Shown here: positions 24,225 to 33,042 of the stretch, piece after piece
Position numbering within the stretch: position 1 is the first letter of the stretch
How the letters are laid out: the number at the start of each line of letters is the position of its first letter
Assembly (NCBI GenBank): GCA_009784625.1
Contig: WRBI01000005.1
Location: 33,298-97,297 of the forward strand
DNA length: 64,000 nucleotides
Direction of reading: 5' to 3'
DNA from: Oscillospiraceae bacterium
GTDB taxonomy: Bacteria; Bacillota; Clostridia; Oscillospirales; Ruminococcaceae
Notes under the pieces: model-generated
What the model was told of the DNA's origin: nothing
The model's database searches: none
Seen by the model: only the letters and a program-made list of their open reading frames with translations
Program-made: the position numbers and the translations under genes

Positions 24225-26255
24225 TTAACTCAGCGCGCTTACGATGCCTTGCGCGATTCCTCTGGCGTTTTGGCGGATGACATTCGGGTCGGTAAGGCGC
24301 TCATATTCGACCGGGTGGGACATAAACCCGACTTCAAGAAGCATGGAGGGCGCCCGGCTGAGCAGCGTGACCCGGAAGAGGCCCTGATTGACCTGGCGGC
24401 GGTTGCGGCCTGTGGCCGTGACCAGGCCGTCCAAAATACGGGTGGAGAGCGTTTGTGCCATCGGGGTGTGGAAGAAGACTTCGGCCCCGTGAACGGTATT
24501 TGCGTTTGTGCTTTCAAGCAATGCATTGTGGTGTACCGATATAAACATGTCGGCTTCACTGGTCGCAAACATGTGCAGCCGCTCGTCCAGCGATACCGTT
24601 TGATCGAGGCGGGTGCGGGTCATGAGTACCTGTGCGCCGAGCGCCTGCAATTCATTGCGCAGGACAACTGAGTTTGCCATGTTCAGGGTGTTTTCGTCCG
24701 GGCCGAAACCGGCCGCGATCCCCATTGCGCCAGGGTCGCTCCCGCCGTGGCCGGGGTCAAGCATGATGATCACCCCGCTCAGCGGCTGGGCGGCATTGCC
24801 TGAAACGCGGGGGCGATACTGGAATCGCAGTACGGTGTCGTTCCCGTCATACCAAACCTGATAGCCCCACCAGAGCGACTGGTTGGAAATTGTAAAAGCG
24901 TAAGTGACGCTGTTGTTGTCGTTGACGGTGGTGGTGACCGACGAGAAGAGCCGGGAGTTCTGCGCGCTGATCTGCGGTGAGCCGGCCGTATTAAATAAGG
25001 TAAAGTAGAAGACGCCGTCCTGCAGCCGGGTGCTGTGGGCGGCCCGGCTATTGCCGCTAAAATTGTACAGCTCCCAGCGCTGGTTGTTGAATGTGGTAAC
25101 CCCGGTCAGCCCGTTGCCGATCGAAACCTGCCCCTCAATGATTTCGGCGTGCGCTTTTGAGATGAACCCGCCCGAGAAAAGCCCAAAGTGGGTGTTGGTT
25201 TCCGAGTGGACAAAGTCGGTCGCTCCGGTCATCAACAGGTCGCGGATCGGGCCGGGAGGCGCCGCGGTGGGGGTGATAATCCCGAGATAAGCGGTCACGC
25301 GAATGGCGATGTGGCTGCCCTGCCCGGCTACAAAGACGTCGCCGCTGCTTTGGAAGTTTGTGGTCACGCCGTTGTGGGTCAGTTGGTAACTTACCTTGCC
25401 CACCCGGGTGGTTACCCCGGCGGGATAGTCGCTGCCGACCGGGATTTGCCCTCTGAACGTGGCCGGAATCCCCGGGTTTGCGGCGGCAACCTGCTGGAGG
25501 ACGACCGACTGCCCGCCAAATGACGCGACGACCCGGCTGCCGGACGGTGCTGTGGCCTCTACCGGCAGCATCCCGCCCGCGCGCACCCCGCCCTGGGTGG
25601 CCGGGAACATTGAGTTTTGCACAATGTTGTTGATTGGCCCGACACCGGGCACCCCTCGCCGGGTGATGACCATGGTAGTGGTGACATCCCCCTGCCGGGC
25701 GGTAAAGGTGTTATCGCCCATGTTCAGCTGAACCAGTACCCCCCATGTGCCGCGGGTACCCAGCCGCTCGACCTCCTGGCCGTTAAAGTACAGCGGCTGG
25801 CCGGGGTTGGAAGTGCCGGTGACAAAGTAGGCGGCCAGCTGTGTGGTCACCCGGTGATTGTCCCGCGCGGCCGGGCGGGTAACGTGAAAAGCCTGTGAAA
25901 TCGAAAGGTCAAACGCGGCCAGCGGGTCGGCCGCAACATTTGAGATGATCTCCAGAGACGGCCGGGGCGCGATATTGTAAAGCGGGGCGGCCTCCGGGAC
26001 TTCCTGCTCGTCTTCCGGGCCGGCGGGCGCGGCGGTTTCGGGCGCCGGAAAGATTTCCTGATCCGTTTCGGCATAAGGCGCAGCCTCCTGAACAGGTGGC
26101 TCAGGCCCGGCGGGCATGGGGTCGGATTCGACATAAGGCGCGGCCTCCCCGGCAGGCTGGTCAGGCGCCGTTCCGGCCGGAACGGCACAAGCGCTCGCAA
26201 AGATGGCCAAACAGAGCAGCAGTGCAAGTGATTTGGTTTTTTTAAGCTTATTCAA
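24225..26255 (-). CDS. N-acetylmuramoyl-L-alanine amidase (Amidase_3), exported
   Basis: A 676-residue exported cell-wall hydrolase that cleaves the bond between N-acetylmuramic acid and L-alanine in peptidoglycan. The N-terminus (LALLLCLAIFASAC) is a signal peptide with a likely lipobox Cys. Residues about 35-110 are Pro/Glu/Ala-rich. A long middle of Ig/copper-amine-oxidase-like beta segments follows. The C-terminal Amidase_3 domain has the zinc ligands in LDPGHGGSDPGA, SVHHNAL and MLLEVGFMSHPVEY, with catalytic Glu in the last. The start is TTG 26255, seven bases after AAGGAGAG; upstream in-frame codons lack a ribosome binding site. Confidence 0.88.
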   Translation of the reverse strand: MNKLKKTKSLALLLCLAIFASACAVPAGTAPDQPAGEAAPYVESDPMPAGPEPPVQEAAPYAETDQEIFPAPETAAPAGPEDEQEVPEAAPLYNIAPRPSLEIISNVAADPLAAFDLSISQAFHVTRPAARDNHRVTTQLAAYFVTGTSNPGQPLYFNGQEVERLGTRGTWGVLVQLNMGDNTFTARQGDVTTTMVITRRGVPGVGPINNIVQNSMFPATQGGVRAGGMLPVEATAPSGSRVVASFGGQSVVLQQVAAANPGIPATFRGQIPVGSDYPAGVTTRVGKVSYQLTHNGVTTNFQSSGDVFVAGQGSHIAIRVTAYLGIITPTAAPPGPIRDLLMTGATDFVHSETNTHFGLFSGGFISKAHAEIIEGQVSIGNGLTGVTTFNNQRWELYNFSGNSRAAHSTRLQDGVFYFTLFNTAGSPQISAQNSRLFSSVTTTVNDNNSVTYAFTISNQSLWWGYQVWYDGNDTVLRFQYRPRVSGNAAQPLSGVIIMLDPGHGGSDPGAMGIAAGFGPDENTLNMANSVVLRNELQALGAQVLMTRTRLDQTVSLDERLHMFATSEADMFISVHHNALLESTNANTVHGAEVFFHTPMAQTLSTRILDGLVTATGRNRRQVNQGLFRVTLLSRAPSMLLEVGFMSHPVEYERLTDPNVIRQNARGIAQGIVSALS

Positions 26256-26319
26256 TGTTTCTCTCCTTATGTTTACAAAGGCGGGCTTGCGTGTGAAAAC
26301 TATGTAAAGCGGACGGTTA

Positions 26320-26337
26320 GAACCTGTATACAGGTTC
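26320..26337. repeat. Perfect 18-base palindrome of two family C ends
   Basis: GAACCTGTATACAGGTTC is two GAACCTGT ends fused head to head, flanked by TTA. It sits between two - strand genes and directly follows the TAA stop of the 72-residue protein. Confidence 0.6.
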
Positions 26338-26556
26338 TTAGAGCGTAAAATCGTCCGCGTCGAATTTTTCAAGCGCAAGCGGTCGGCGGGGGACGCGGGC
26401 AATCGGGTCATAGCGGTAGTGGCGGCAGGAAAAACTCCTGTGTACGATCCCTTTTTTAACACAAGCCCGCAGCTGGTCGTTTCCGGCCGAACCGGCGAAC
26501 TCGCAGTACTCACAAGCGGGCGGAATCCGCTTGCCAAACAAACTTCCGGTTGTCAT
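26338..26556 (-). CDS. Small Cys-rich conserved hypothetical protein
   Basis: A 72-residue protein starting MTTGSLFGKRIPPACEYCEF. It contains a CxxC pair, two further Cys (RACVKKG and SFSCRHYRYDP) and a basic RVPRRPL segment, which suggests metal or nucleic-acid binding. I recall similar small proteins in Ruminococcaceae but no assigned role. GGGGGA precedes ATG 26556. The gene lies 82 bases upstream of the amidase on the same strand. Confidence 0.7.
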   Translation of the reverse strand: MTTGSLFGKRIPPACEYCEFAGSAGNDQLRACVKKGIVHRSFSCRHYRYDPIARVPRRPLALEKFDADDFTL

Positions 26557-26617
26557 CAACAAAATTCCCCCAGCCTTTTTAAAGAATACAAATCATCTGA
26601 CGATATACACTTAAGTA

Positions 26618-26777
26618 GGGTGTGTTGACACAAATGGGAATGCACGGATTTTGAGTGAATTTTCGAGCATTTCAAGGCGGAGGAGGAAGGAATACTGTAT
26701 GTACTCCGACGAACGACAACGAAGAAAGGCTCAAAATTCACCAAAATACGGGCGTTCAGCTTTGTGTCAACACGCCC
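26618..26777. mobile_element. MITE, family A, copy 3 (internally deleted, 160 bp)
   Basis: The same terminal repeats as copies 1 and 2 (GGGTGTGTTGACACAAA and the reverse of TTTGTGTCAACACGCCC), flanked by TA on both sides. About 40 internal bases after the central palindrome are missing. It lies between the small Cys-rich gene and a divergent promoter. Confidence 0.85.
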
Positions 26778-26862
26778 TAGGTTGTATACAATCATATTGT
26801 AACAAAGAATCGGCAAAAAATCTACAGTAAAACAGATCTTTCATGAAAAGTGACCGATGGCG

Positions 26863-26891
26863 TTGACTTTTTCGCCTGCGTTGGGTAATAT
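26863..26891 (+). promoter_or_regulatory. Sigma-A-type promoter of the FliK-like/FlhB-C pair
   Basis: TTGACT (26863-26868) and TAATAT (26886-26891) are 17 bases apart, 59 bases before the start codon. Confidence 0.8.
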
Positions 26892-26950
26892 AAAGGTGTG
26901 TTTGCTCTCTTAAAACACGGGGTGTAGACGCCGGAAAGCATGGGGTGAAT

Positions 26951-28417
26951 ATGGCAGAAATTACCAAAGTAACGACCCCTATGATCCCGCGGGAAAACCT
27001 GGGGTCTCACCGTCCTGCTACTGACCAGACTTTTGAGCTGAACAATCCGAACCGGGTACCGACCACCCGCAACGAAAACCAGGTCAAGGACAGGGACGCA
27101 GGCGGGCAGGCGCTGCGGGATATGCTTGGCCGTGCCGCGATGGCGCCTTTGCTGCGCGATGGCGCCGAGACGGTTCAACAGCTTCAAAAAATGGTGTCTA
27201 TGCTGCAGATGGGAATTTCGACTTCTGAAATTGTGAACATGGATCCCATGCGCGAACTTGTCCGCTCGCTGTTTGTCGCACCGGACCGGCTGGCTGATGT
27301 ACTGCTCGAACAGGACGGCGCGGCCAGCTTATTTAAAGGCGAAGCGTTCAATGTGCTGCGGGATATCTTAGGCCGGTTTGAGAACAACCCAAACGTCAAG
27401 CAGTCGATCGCCAGCCTGCTCAAAACTTTCGAGTTTAACGTAAATTTGGATAACTCGATCAAGACCATTCTGTTCCAGTGTGAGAACTTGCTCGATTATA
27501 TGTTCAGCCAGGACCGCAAACAATTTGGCAGCTACCTCGACAATCTGGCCAATATGCTTTTGCCTAATCGCGATGCCGAAGAGCAAAAGCAAGACGCCCC
27601 GTACGCGGGCAGCCGCTTGGGCGTCGAGCCCAAGGAGGCGGCGGCCATACTCAAAAACAACCTCTTGCCGCTGTTGGGTGAGATTGTGGTTAAATACTAC
27701 CAGAGCGAGAGCATCCGCGATATGGTAATGGTGGTTGTCCATAACTTGGTGCGGGTGGATAAGGGCACACCCGAGGCTTTGCGGGAAGCGGTAACCGACC
27801 TTGTGGATACCCTCAGCCGACTGGCCAACCTCAATGAACGGTTTGGCGACAGCCTGGCCGAATCGCTGGCCAGAAGCGCGGATCAAGTCAAGCTGGCCGG
27901 CAACGAGGTGATGGAGAAGATCGCGACCATTATCGCAAACACATTGCGCCACCATGAAGACAACCCAAACGCCATGCGTCAGGCCGAGTACCTGCTGATG
28001 AGTATGCTGCAAAATCAGAACTCGCTGATGAATATCCTGCACTTTATTCTGCCGCTCAATCTTTCGGGGGACGAGCGGATTTACGCCGAGATGTATGTGG
28101 ACCCGGACAGCGAAGAGTCAAAGAACGGAAAAGACGAGAAAGGCCGAAAGATATTCTTAGCGGCCGAGAGTGAGCGCCACGGCCCGATGGAAATGTGTTT
28201 TTGGGAAAACGGCGAGCGGGTCGAGCTGGCCATCTGGTGTTCCCAATCGCTCCTTGAGCCGCTCAGGGCAATCAAGCGCCCGCTTAACGACGTCATGCTT
28301 TACCACGGCTACACAATGACCGCTTTTTCGGTTGAGGAGCTGGGCAAGCCGCACAGCATCATTCAGGTTTTTCCAAAGCTTTTGGATCGGAAGGTGGGCA
28401 TAGATGTCAAAATCTGA
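26951..28417 (+). CDS. Large helical protein, possible FliK-like export-length regulator
   Basis: A 488-residue, mostly alpha-helical soluble protein without signal peptide or membrane span. The C-terminal 100 residues (GPMEMCFWENGERVELAIWC, then PLNDVMLYHGYTMTAFSVEE) have the alternating pattern of the FliK/YlqG-type C-terminal domain. The next gene encodes an FlhB cytoplasmic domain, the natural partner of FliK in flagellar export switching; Bacillus has a similar ylqG-ylqH pair. The assignment is therefore an inference from pattern and context. ATG 26951 has GGGGTG just upstream and a good promoter precedes it. Confidence 0.6.
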   Translation: MAEITKVTTPMIPRENLGSHRPATDQTFELNNPNRVPTTRNENQVKDRDAGGQALRDMLGRAAMAPLLRDGAETVQQLQKMVSMLQMGISTSEIVNMDPMRELVRSLFVAPDRLADVLLEQDGAASLFKGEAFNVLRDILGRFENNPNVKQSIASLLKTFEFNVNLDNSIKTILFQCENLLDYMFSQDRKQFGSYLDNLANMLLPNRDAEEQKQDAPYAGSRLGVEPKEAAAILKNNLLPLLGEIVVKYYQSESIRDMVMVVVHNLVRVDKGTPEALREAVTDLVDTLSRLANLNERFGDSLAESLARSADQVKLAGNEVMEKIATIIANTLRHHEDNPNAMRQAEYLLMSMLQNQNSLMNILHFILPLNLSGDERIYAEMYVDPDSEESKNGKDEKGRKIFLAAESERHGPMEMCFWENGERVELAIWCSQSLLEPLRAIKRPLNDVMLYHGYTMTAFSVEELGKPHSIIQVFPKLLDRKVGIDVKI

Positions 28418-28718
28418 GGCAGGGAAAAGCAGCACAAAGGACCTTAAAGCCGCCGCCCTCAAATACACTTCGGATTCCAACGCCGCCCCGGTGGTTGTTG
28501 CGGCGGGGGTCGGTTATATCGCCCAAAAGATTGTGGAGATCGCGGACGAGTACGGGGTAGCCGTCTACCACGACGACAGCGCCGCCACCATGCTGTCTAC
28601 CCTAAAGCTGGGACAAGAGATACCGCCCGAGCTTTACCAGATGGTTGTGGACGTTTATGTGGCTATCCTGCAAGCGGCCAAGCACACAGAGCCCGACCTT
28701 GGGCCGGCGGACATTTGA
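28404..28718 (+). CDS. FlhB cytoplasmic-domain protein (YlqH-like)
   Basis: A 104-residue protein matching only the cytoplasmic domain of FlhB/YscU-type export switch proteins: AAALKYTSDSNAAPVVVAAG, then IAQKIVEIADEYGVAVYHD and QEIPPELYQMVVDVY. The NPTH autocleavage site of full FlhB is replaced by SDSNAAPV, so self-cleavage is unlikely. Known homologues are short proteins such as Bacillus YlqH. Its ATG lies inside the preceding gene (14-base overlap), which implies coupled production. Confidence 0.85.
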   Translation: MSKSEAGKSSTKDLKAAALKYTSDSNAAPVVVAAGVGYIAQKIVEIADEYGVAVYHDDSAATMLSTLKLGQEIPPELYQMVVDVYVAILQAAKHTEPDLGPADI

Positions 28719-28925
28719 GTCTGTGGTTAATAGTGAGAATCGTCAATAAGCCGAAGCGGTTTTTTTGTCGGGCAGGGAAATTACTCACAGGAATACTATA
28801 TGTATTCTGCTGTGCCGGTGGAGCTGTAGATGCGCTCGACAACGGCATCAAACGGGGAACTGCCAAGCGCAGCGGGAAAGGCACCGGATCGGGGGCGGTT
28901 CGAATATTGAACATAGTTTCTTAAA
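28717..28925 (+). repeat. Family C-like repeat, copy 4 (degenerate)
   Basis: Starting at the stop codon of the FlhB-domain gene, CTGTGGTTAATAGTGAGAA and AGCCGAAGCGGTTTTTTTGT match the inverted copy at 10805-10930. GGAATACTATATGTATTC further in resembles the copy at 18055. No gene is visible in 28719-28988. Confidence 0.5.
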
Positions 28926-28988
28926 CGTTAAAAATACTGAACTTCGCAAGCACGGCCAGCAAGAAAATTACCTAAGGAGGAGAATATT

Positions 28989-29516
28989 ATGAACAACGAA
29001 AACCTGGATATGATGCTGTCTGAAGCGCAGGATGGACAAAACCCGCAGGATGTTTCAAACAAGTTCCTGACTTTCTTTATTGAAAACAAGCTGTACGGGC
29101 TTGCCATAACGAATGTGAACGGCATTACCCAAATTCAAGAGATTACCCCAATGCCCGAACTGCCCTACTACGTCAAAGGGATCATCAACATGCGGGGGAC
29201 GGTTATCCCGCTTATTGATGTAAATTTGCGCTTTGGGAATATGGAACAGCCGTATACCGACCGCACCTGCATCATCACCCTTGAGATCAGCGGGAACCAG
29301 GTGGGCTTTATTGTAGACGCCGTTGAAGCGGTATTGGATATTCCGGACGAGAGCATTTCGCCCCCCCCGCCGATTACCGGCAGCACTTCCGGCTATATCA
29401 CCGGCATTGGCAAGTGCGGCGATAATGGCACAAAGATTGTTCTTCTCCTCGATTCTTACGCGCTGGTCGGTGAGGCCGCTTTCGACATGAGCGCGTTTGG
29501 TGATATGACCGTTTAA
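28989..29516 (+). CDS. cheW: Chemotaxis coupling protein CheW
   Basis: A 175-residue CheW-domain protein that links chemoreceptors to the kinase CheA. Motifs are KFLTFFIENKLYGLAITNVN, then YYVKGIINMRGTVIPLIDVN, IITLEISGNQVGFIVDAVEA and SGYITGIGKCGD. About 25 extra residues precede the domain. AAGGAGGAG stands eight bases before ATG 28989. No other chemotaxis genes are next to it, so it may serve a receptor array encoded elsewhere. Confidence 0.93.
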   Translation: MNNENLDMMLSEAQDGQNPQDVSNKFLTFFIENKLYGLAITNVNGITQIQEITPMPELPYYVKGIINMRGTVIPLIDVNLRFGNMEQPYTDRTCIITLEISGNQVGFIVDAVEAVLDIPDESISPPPPITGSTSGYITGIGKCGDNGTKIVLLLDSYALVGEAAFDMSAFGDMTV

Positions 29517-29534
29517 TGAGGCTCTGTGTATCCC

Positions 29535-29580
29535 CATAACGAACCCCCGGGCAGTAATGACCGGGGGTTCGTCTGTTATG
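29535..29580. terminator. Bidirectional terminator between cheW and spoIIID
   Basis: CGAACCCCCGG pairs with CCGGGGGTTCG, with an outer CATAAC/GTTATG extension. It separates the convergent cheW and spoIIID. Confidence 0.85.
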
Positions 29581-29582
29581 AT

Positions 29583-29840
29583 TTACTTCTGGCGCAGCCG
29601 CTCATACTTTGTCTTGGTGGCCAGCCCGCCGCGGATATGGCGCTCGTTTTTGTTTTGCTCGAGCACTTGCTTGACGTTTTCGAACAGGCCCTCGTTGATT
29701 GTCTTTAACCGGTCGGATACGTCTTTATGTACCGTAGATTTGGATATATTAAACTTTTTGGCCGTCTGCCGCACTGTGGCGTTGTTTTCAATAATATATT
29801 GTGCGAGCGATACCGCTCTTTCTTCGGGCAACCCTTTCAA
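29583..29840 (-). CDS. spoIIID: Sporulation transcription factor SpoIIID
   Basis: An 85-residue helix-turn-helix regulator. The HTH reads NNATVRQTAKKFNISKSTVH, followed by KDVSDRL and the family-typical HIRGGLATKTKYE tail. SpoIIID activates or represses mother-cell genes under sigma-E and helps switch to sigma-K. TTG 29840 is favoured as start because GGGAGGG then has normal spacing; the codon TTG 29846 lies directly against it. A sigma-E-like promoter is visible upstream. Confidence 0.95.
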   Translation of the reverse strand: MKGLPEERAVSLAQYIIENNATVRQTAKKFNISKSTVHKDVSDRLKTINEGLFENVKQVLEQNKNERHIRGGLATKTKYERLRQK

Positions 29841-29871
29841 AACCAACCCTCCCTAGCGATCTACTATGCTA

Positions 29872-29901
29872 ATGTATATGCGCCGGAAGTGTAAATATAT
29901 G
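29872..29901 (-). promoter_or_regulatory. Possible sigma-E promoter of spoIIID
   Basis: On the - strand CATATATT (29894-29901) and CATATACAT (29872-29880) are 13 bases apart, close to the sigma-E consensus (ATATT and CATACA-type boxes). Confidence 0.4.
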
Positions 29902-30274
29902 TCAAGGCAATCAATGTGCGTAAAAGCAGGGAAGACGGGCAGAAACGCGCCCCTGGCGGCTACGCCGGGGTGTGGATAGCAGTGGGCACATTAATAATGA
30001 AAAGAGAGGCAGGACGGCGGCTGAATGCCGACTTATCGCTTTATCCGGCATTCACCGATATATCACGCTGCTGACTGGGAGCATCGAGCTGGGTTTTCTC
30101 GATGCTTGGTCTTGACAATATGATAAAAAAATGCAAAAATTATTGGATAGGTTGCATGAAGCCCACGCATGTAATGGGTAGGCATTGCTTGTTTACAAAG
30201 CGCTATCGGTGGTGTGGTCGGCGACAATCAATATTGCCTAATCAAGAATGGCAGAACGGGAAGAAGATGTGTAG
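29902..30274. other. Intergenic region with several hairpins at the left edge of the glycan island
   Basis: It is non-coding. Hairpins are visible at CCCTGGCG/CGCCGGGG (about 29960), GAATGCCG/CGGCATTC (about 30022-30052) and AGCATCGAG/CTCGATGCT (about 30080-30107). TTGACA follows at about 30113, but without a clear -10 box at 17 bases. Base composition changes from G+C-rich to A+T-rich across it. Confidence 0.45.
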
Positions 30275-32779
30275 ATGAGAAAACATCAGCAAAAGCAAAT
30301 ATTGGGAATTCTTAATGCGATTGAGGAAGCACAGTCAGCGGGACTGTACGCAGACTGCCAAGATGGCGCTGTTAGCGTTGGTGGATATATTGAAAACATC
30401 ATGGGCGAGGGGACGCAAACAGTCAAGCTGCTTGAAGAATATTGCGAGCTTTTGTTCAAGGCGCACAACGGTGAAATAGGCGAAAAGCCGTTGCGCAAGC
30501 ATCTTATTAAAATCGAAAATTCGGTTAAGAATGAACTGAAACCGAATCGGATTGAAGTTGTGTTTTTAAGTTATAAAGCAAGCATGAGTGATAGCTTGGA
30601 GTCAATATATTTTGCTGCAAAGTCCGATTCGAATTGTGATGCGTATTGGATGCCGATTCCCTATTATGAAAGAAATCCGGACAGATCGTTTGGTGCTATG
30701 CACTGCGAGGGCGCGGAATATTATGGAGGCAATTTCGAGTGTATAGATTGGCAAAAATATGATATTGAAGCCCGGCGCCCGGATATTATTTTTACCTTCA
30801 ATCCTTATGATGGAAATAATTTTGTAACCAGTGTTCATCCAGACTTTTATTGCGAGAGGTTACGCGAATTCACGGACTTGCTTGTTTATGTACCTTATTT
30901 TGTAAGTGCTGACAATGTACAAAAGCACTTTTGCATAGCTGCGGGCTGTGTATTTGCACATAAAGTAATTGTTCAATCAGACAAAATTCGCGATAACTAT
31001 ATTCAGCATTTTAAAGAAACCTATGACAACAAGTTCGGCAGACCGGAAGATCGGTTTGCTGCGCTTGGAAGCCCTAAGTTCGATAAAGTAATCAACACCA
31101 GGCGCGAGGATTTCGAACTGCCGCAGGGATGGTGTGAGTTAATCGGTACCAGGAAAATTGTTCTTTTCAACACGAGCCTTAGCTCTTTGCTTGAAGGGGA
31201 AGAACAATATCTTAAAAAGCTGCGGTATGTGCTTGACATATTTCGAAATCGTGGAGACATTGCCCTGTGGTGGCGTCCACACCCATTGGGTGAATCTACG
31301 TATAGGTCAATGCGCCCGCAACTGTTAAGTGCGTATGAATCCATTATGGCGGACTATAAGCGCGAGGGCTGGGGTATTTACGACGATACTGCCGATTTGC
31401 ATCGCGCAATTGTCTACAGTGATGCGTATTACGGAGACAAATCGAGTGTTCTGTTGCTCTACCAGGTAACAGGTAAACCCATGATGCTTCAAAAATACGA
31501 CTGCCTAAGCGAAAAAAAGTCATTTACGCCGCGCATTCACCATGTTGATGAAACCGATATTTGGTTCTCATTCGTGGGTGTAAACGCACTGTATAAGATG
31601 TCGAGGGACGCATGGCAGCCACAATTCGTCGACTATTTCCCCGGCGAGCATAGTTTATCTTTGAGTAACGGCTTTACGCTATATTATAACGCCGCTATCA
31701 ACAACGACAAGATTTACTTTTCACCGTTTAGCGCGAAAGAAATTGCGGTATACTCAAAGGGAAGTCATTCTTTTTTAAAGCTTGATTACCGAAAAACTGA
31801 AAGACCGAAAAATCACCAATATGCCTTCTATAACGCAGTTGAATGTGGCGGAAATATCTACTTCACCCCTCACTGCCATACTGCTGTTGTGCGATTGAAC
31901 ACGGTGACTAATAGTATTGATTATTGCTCTGATTGGCTTGAGCCGCTCAGGAAGTTAATGACGAACACTAGAGCGCCATATTTTTCCAATTCAATTGTTG
32001 TTGGAAACTCAATTTGGCTGGCTGCATATGATGCGAATGCTGTGGTTCGGTTCAATACAGAAACGAACAAGTCAACCATTTATGAGACAGGCAGGAAAGA
32101 CGGTGGATATAACGGAATCTGCTTTGATGGTGAAAATTTTTGGCTCACCCCTAAATATAATACTGTCAACGCTGTGATTAAATGGCACCCGGACAAAGGG
32201 GTACTTAAAGAATTCGCCGAAATATATGCCGGAGACAGCGGAAAGCATGGGTTCAGGCCAATGGTTTTTGGCGGCGGGTTTGTCTGGCTGCTTCCCGCGT
32301 GGTCAAGACATGCGTATAAAATTGACACAAAACTGGACGCAATTTCAATCGCCGAAGAGTTTGAGTGTGATGCTTCCGGCAGCGCGGTTACCTGTGTAAA
32401 ATATTATCAAGTGCAGACGTTTGGCGAGAATATATTCGCATACAATGAGGTATCGGAAACCCTTATTGCGTACAACTTTGCAAGTAAAGAGCGCAAAGAG
32501 CAAGCGCTTAGACTTTCACCGGAAGTTCTGGCGCAAATGCATTCATGGCAGGCGGGCGCTTTTATAGTAGAAAGTGAGCAAATGCAATCAGTTTTCGATT
32601 GTCGGTATTACGAAAGCGATGTGGCGAAACTACCAAGGTTTGTTGATTTTGTAATGGAGAAAACTGCCGAAGAGCAAGCTGCCAAACGCCGGGAAATTAT
32701 TCGCAAAAACAACGTAAATGCTGACGGTAAGGCAGGGGAGGCAATATTTGATTTTGTGAGAAAGCAGATATTCAGGTGA
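30275..32779 (+). CDS. CDP-glycerol glycerophosphotransferase-like protein with a C-terminal beta-propeller
   Basis: An 834-residue soluble protein. Residues about 1-90 are helical. Residues about 94-410 resemble the GT-B-like CDP-glycerol:polyol glycerophosphotransferases: VVFLSYKASMSDSLESIYFA, then WWRPHPLGES and a nucleotide-side block YYGDKSSVLLLYQVTGKPMM. From about 440 to 770 there are about six related beta-rich units of 45-50 residues (NKIYF-, GNIYFTPH-, NSIWLAAY-, ENFWLTPK-, GFVWLLPA-type strands), which suggests a six-bladed propeller. The N-terminal part may transfer a CDP-activated alcohol phosphate to a surface glycan. The start ATG 30275 has only a weak GAAG-type site. Confidence 0.68.
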   Translation: MRKHQQKQILGILNAIEEAQSAGLYADCQDGAVSVGGYIENIMGEGTQTVKLLEEYCELLFKAHNGEIGEKPLRKHLIKIENSVKNELKPNRIEVVFLSYKASMSDSLESIYFAAKSDSNCDAYWMPIPYYERNPDRSFGAMHCEGAEYYGGNFECIDWQKYDIEARRPDIIFTFNPYDGNNFVTSVHPDFYCERLREFTDLLVYVPYFVSADNVQKHFCIAAGCVFAHKVIVQSDKIRDNYIQHFKETYDNKFGRPEDRFAALGSPKFDKVINTRREDFELPQGWCELIGTRKIVLFNTSLSSLLEGEEQYLKKLRYVLDIFRNRGDIALWWRPHPLGESTYRSMRPQLLSAYESIMADYKREGWGIYDDTADLHRAIVYSDAYYGDKSSVLLLYQVTGKPMMLQKYDCLSEKKSFTPRIHHVDETDIWFSFVGVNALYKMSRDAWQPQFVDYFPGEHSLSLSNGFTLYYNAAINNDKIYFSPFSAKEIAVYSKGSHSFLKLDYRKTERPKNHQYAFYNAVECGGNIYFTPHCHTAVVRLNTVTNSIDYCSDWLEPLRKLMTNTRAPYFSNSIVVGNSIWLAAYDANAVVRFNTETNKSTIYETGRKDGGYNGICFDGENFWLTPKYNTVNAVIKWHPDKGVLKEFAEIYAGDSGKHGFRPMVFGGGFVWLLPAWSRHAYKIDTKLDAISIAEEFECDASGSAVTCVKYYQVQTFGENIFAYNEVSETLIAYNFASKERKEQALRLSPEVLAQMHSWQAGAFIVESEQMQSVFDCRYYESDVAKLPRFVDFVMEKTAEEQAAKRREIIRKNNVNADGKAGEAIFDFVRKQIFR

Positions 32780-33007
32780 AACATTTATGTCTTATGTTTT
32801 GAAGATTCTCAAAGACAGCAAAAGGTATTATATGATACGGGAGTGATAGCTAATCAATACGGTATCAAATCGGACTTTGCTCGATTTTGTATCTAAAAGA
32901 CACTTTGAAAAATCTGAAGACGATTATGAGCGAAGGGATAATATGTAGAAAATTCAGCATAGTATGGGGAGAAATCTGGAATATGTCGCTAAAAAAGCGT
33001 TAAATAG

Positions 33008-33036
33008 TTGACACGCTCACTATAATGCTGTAACAT
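33008..33036 (+). promoter_or_regulatory. Promoter placed to give a leaderless or very short-leader transcript
   Basis: TTGACA (33008-33013) and TAACAT (33031-33036) are 17 bases apart, and the ACP start codon follows only six bases later. A TATAAT at 33021-33026 offers an alternative -10. No Shine-Dalgarno sequence lies before the ATG. Confidence 0.55.
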
Positions 33037-33042
33037 GACAGC

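Noticed and set aside
32780..33007. Short peptide-like stretches between the propeller protein and ACP 1.
   Set aside because: Repeated stops in all frames and no ribosome binding site; not supported as a gene.
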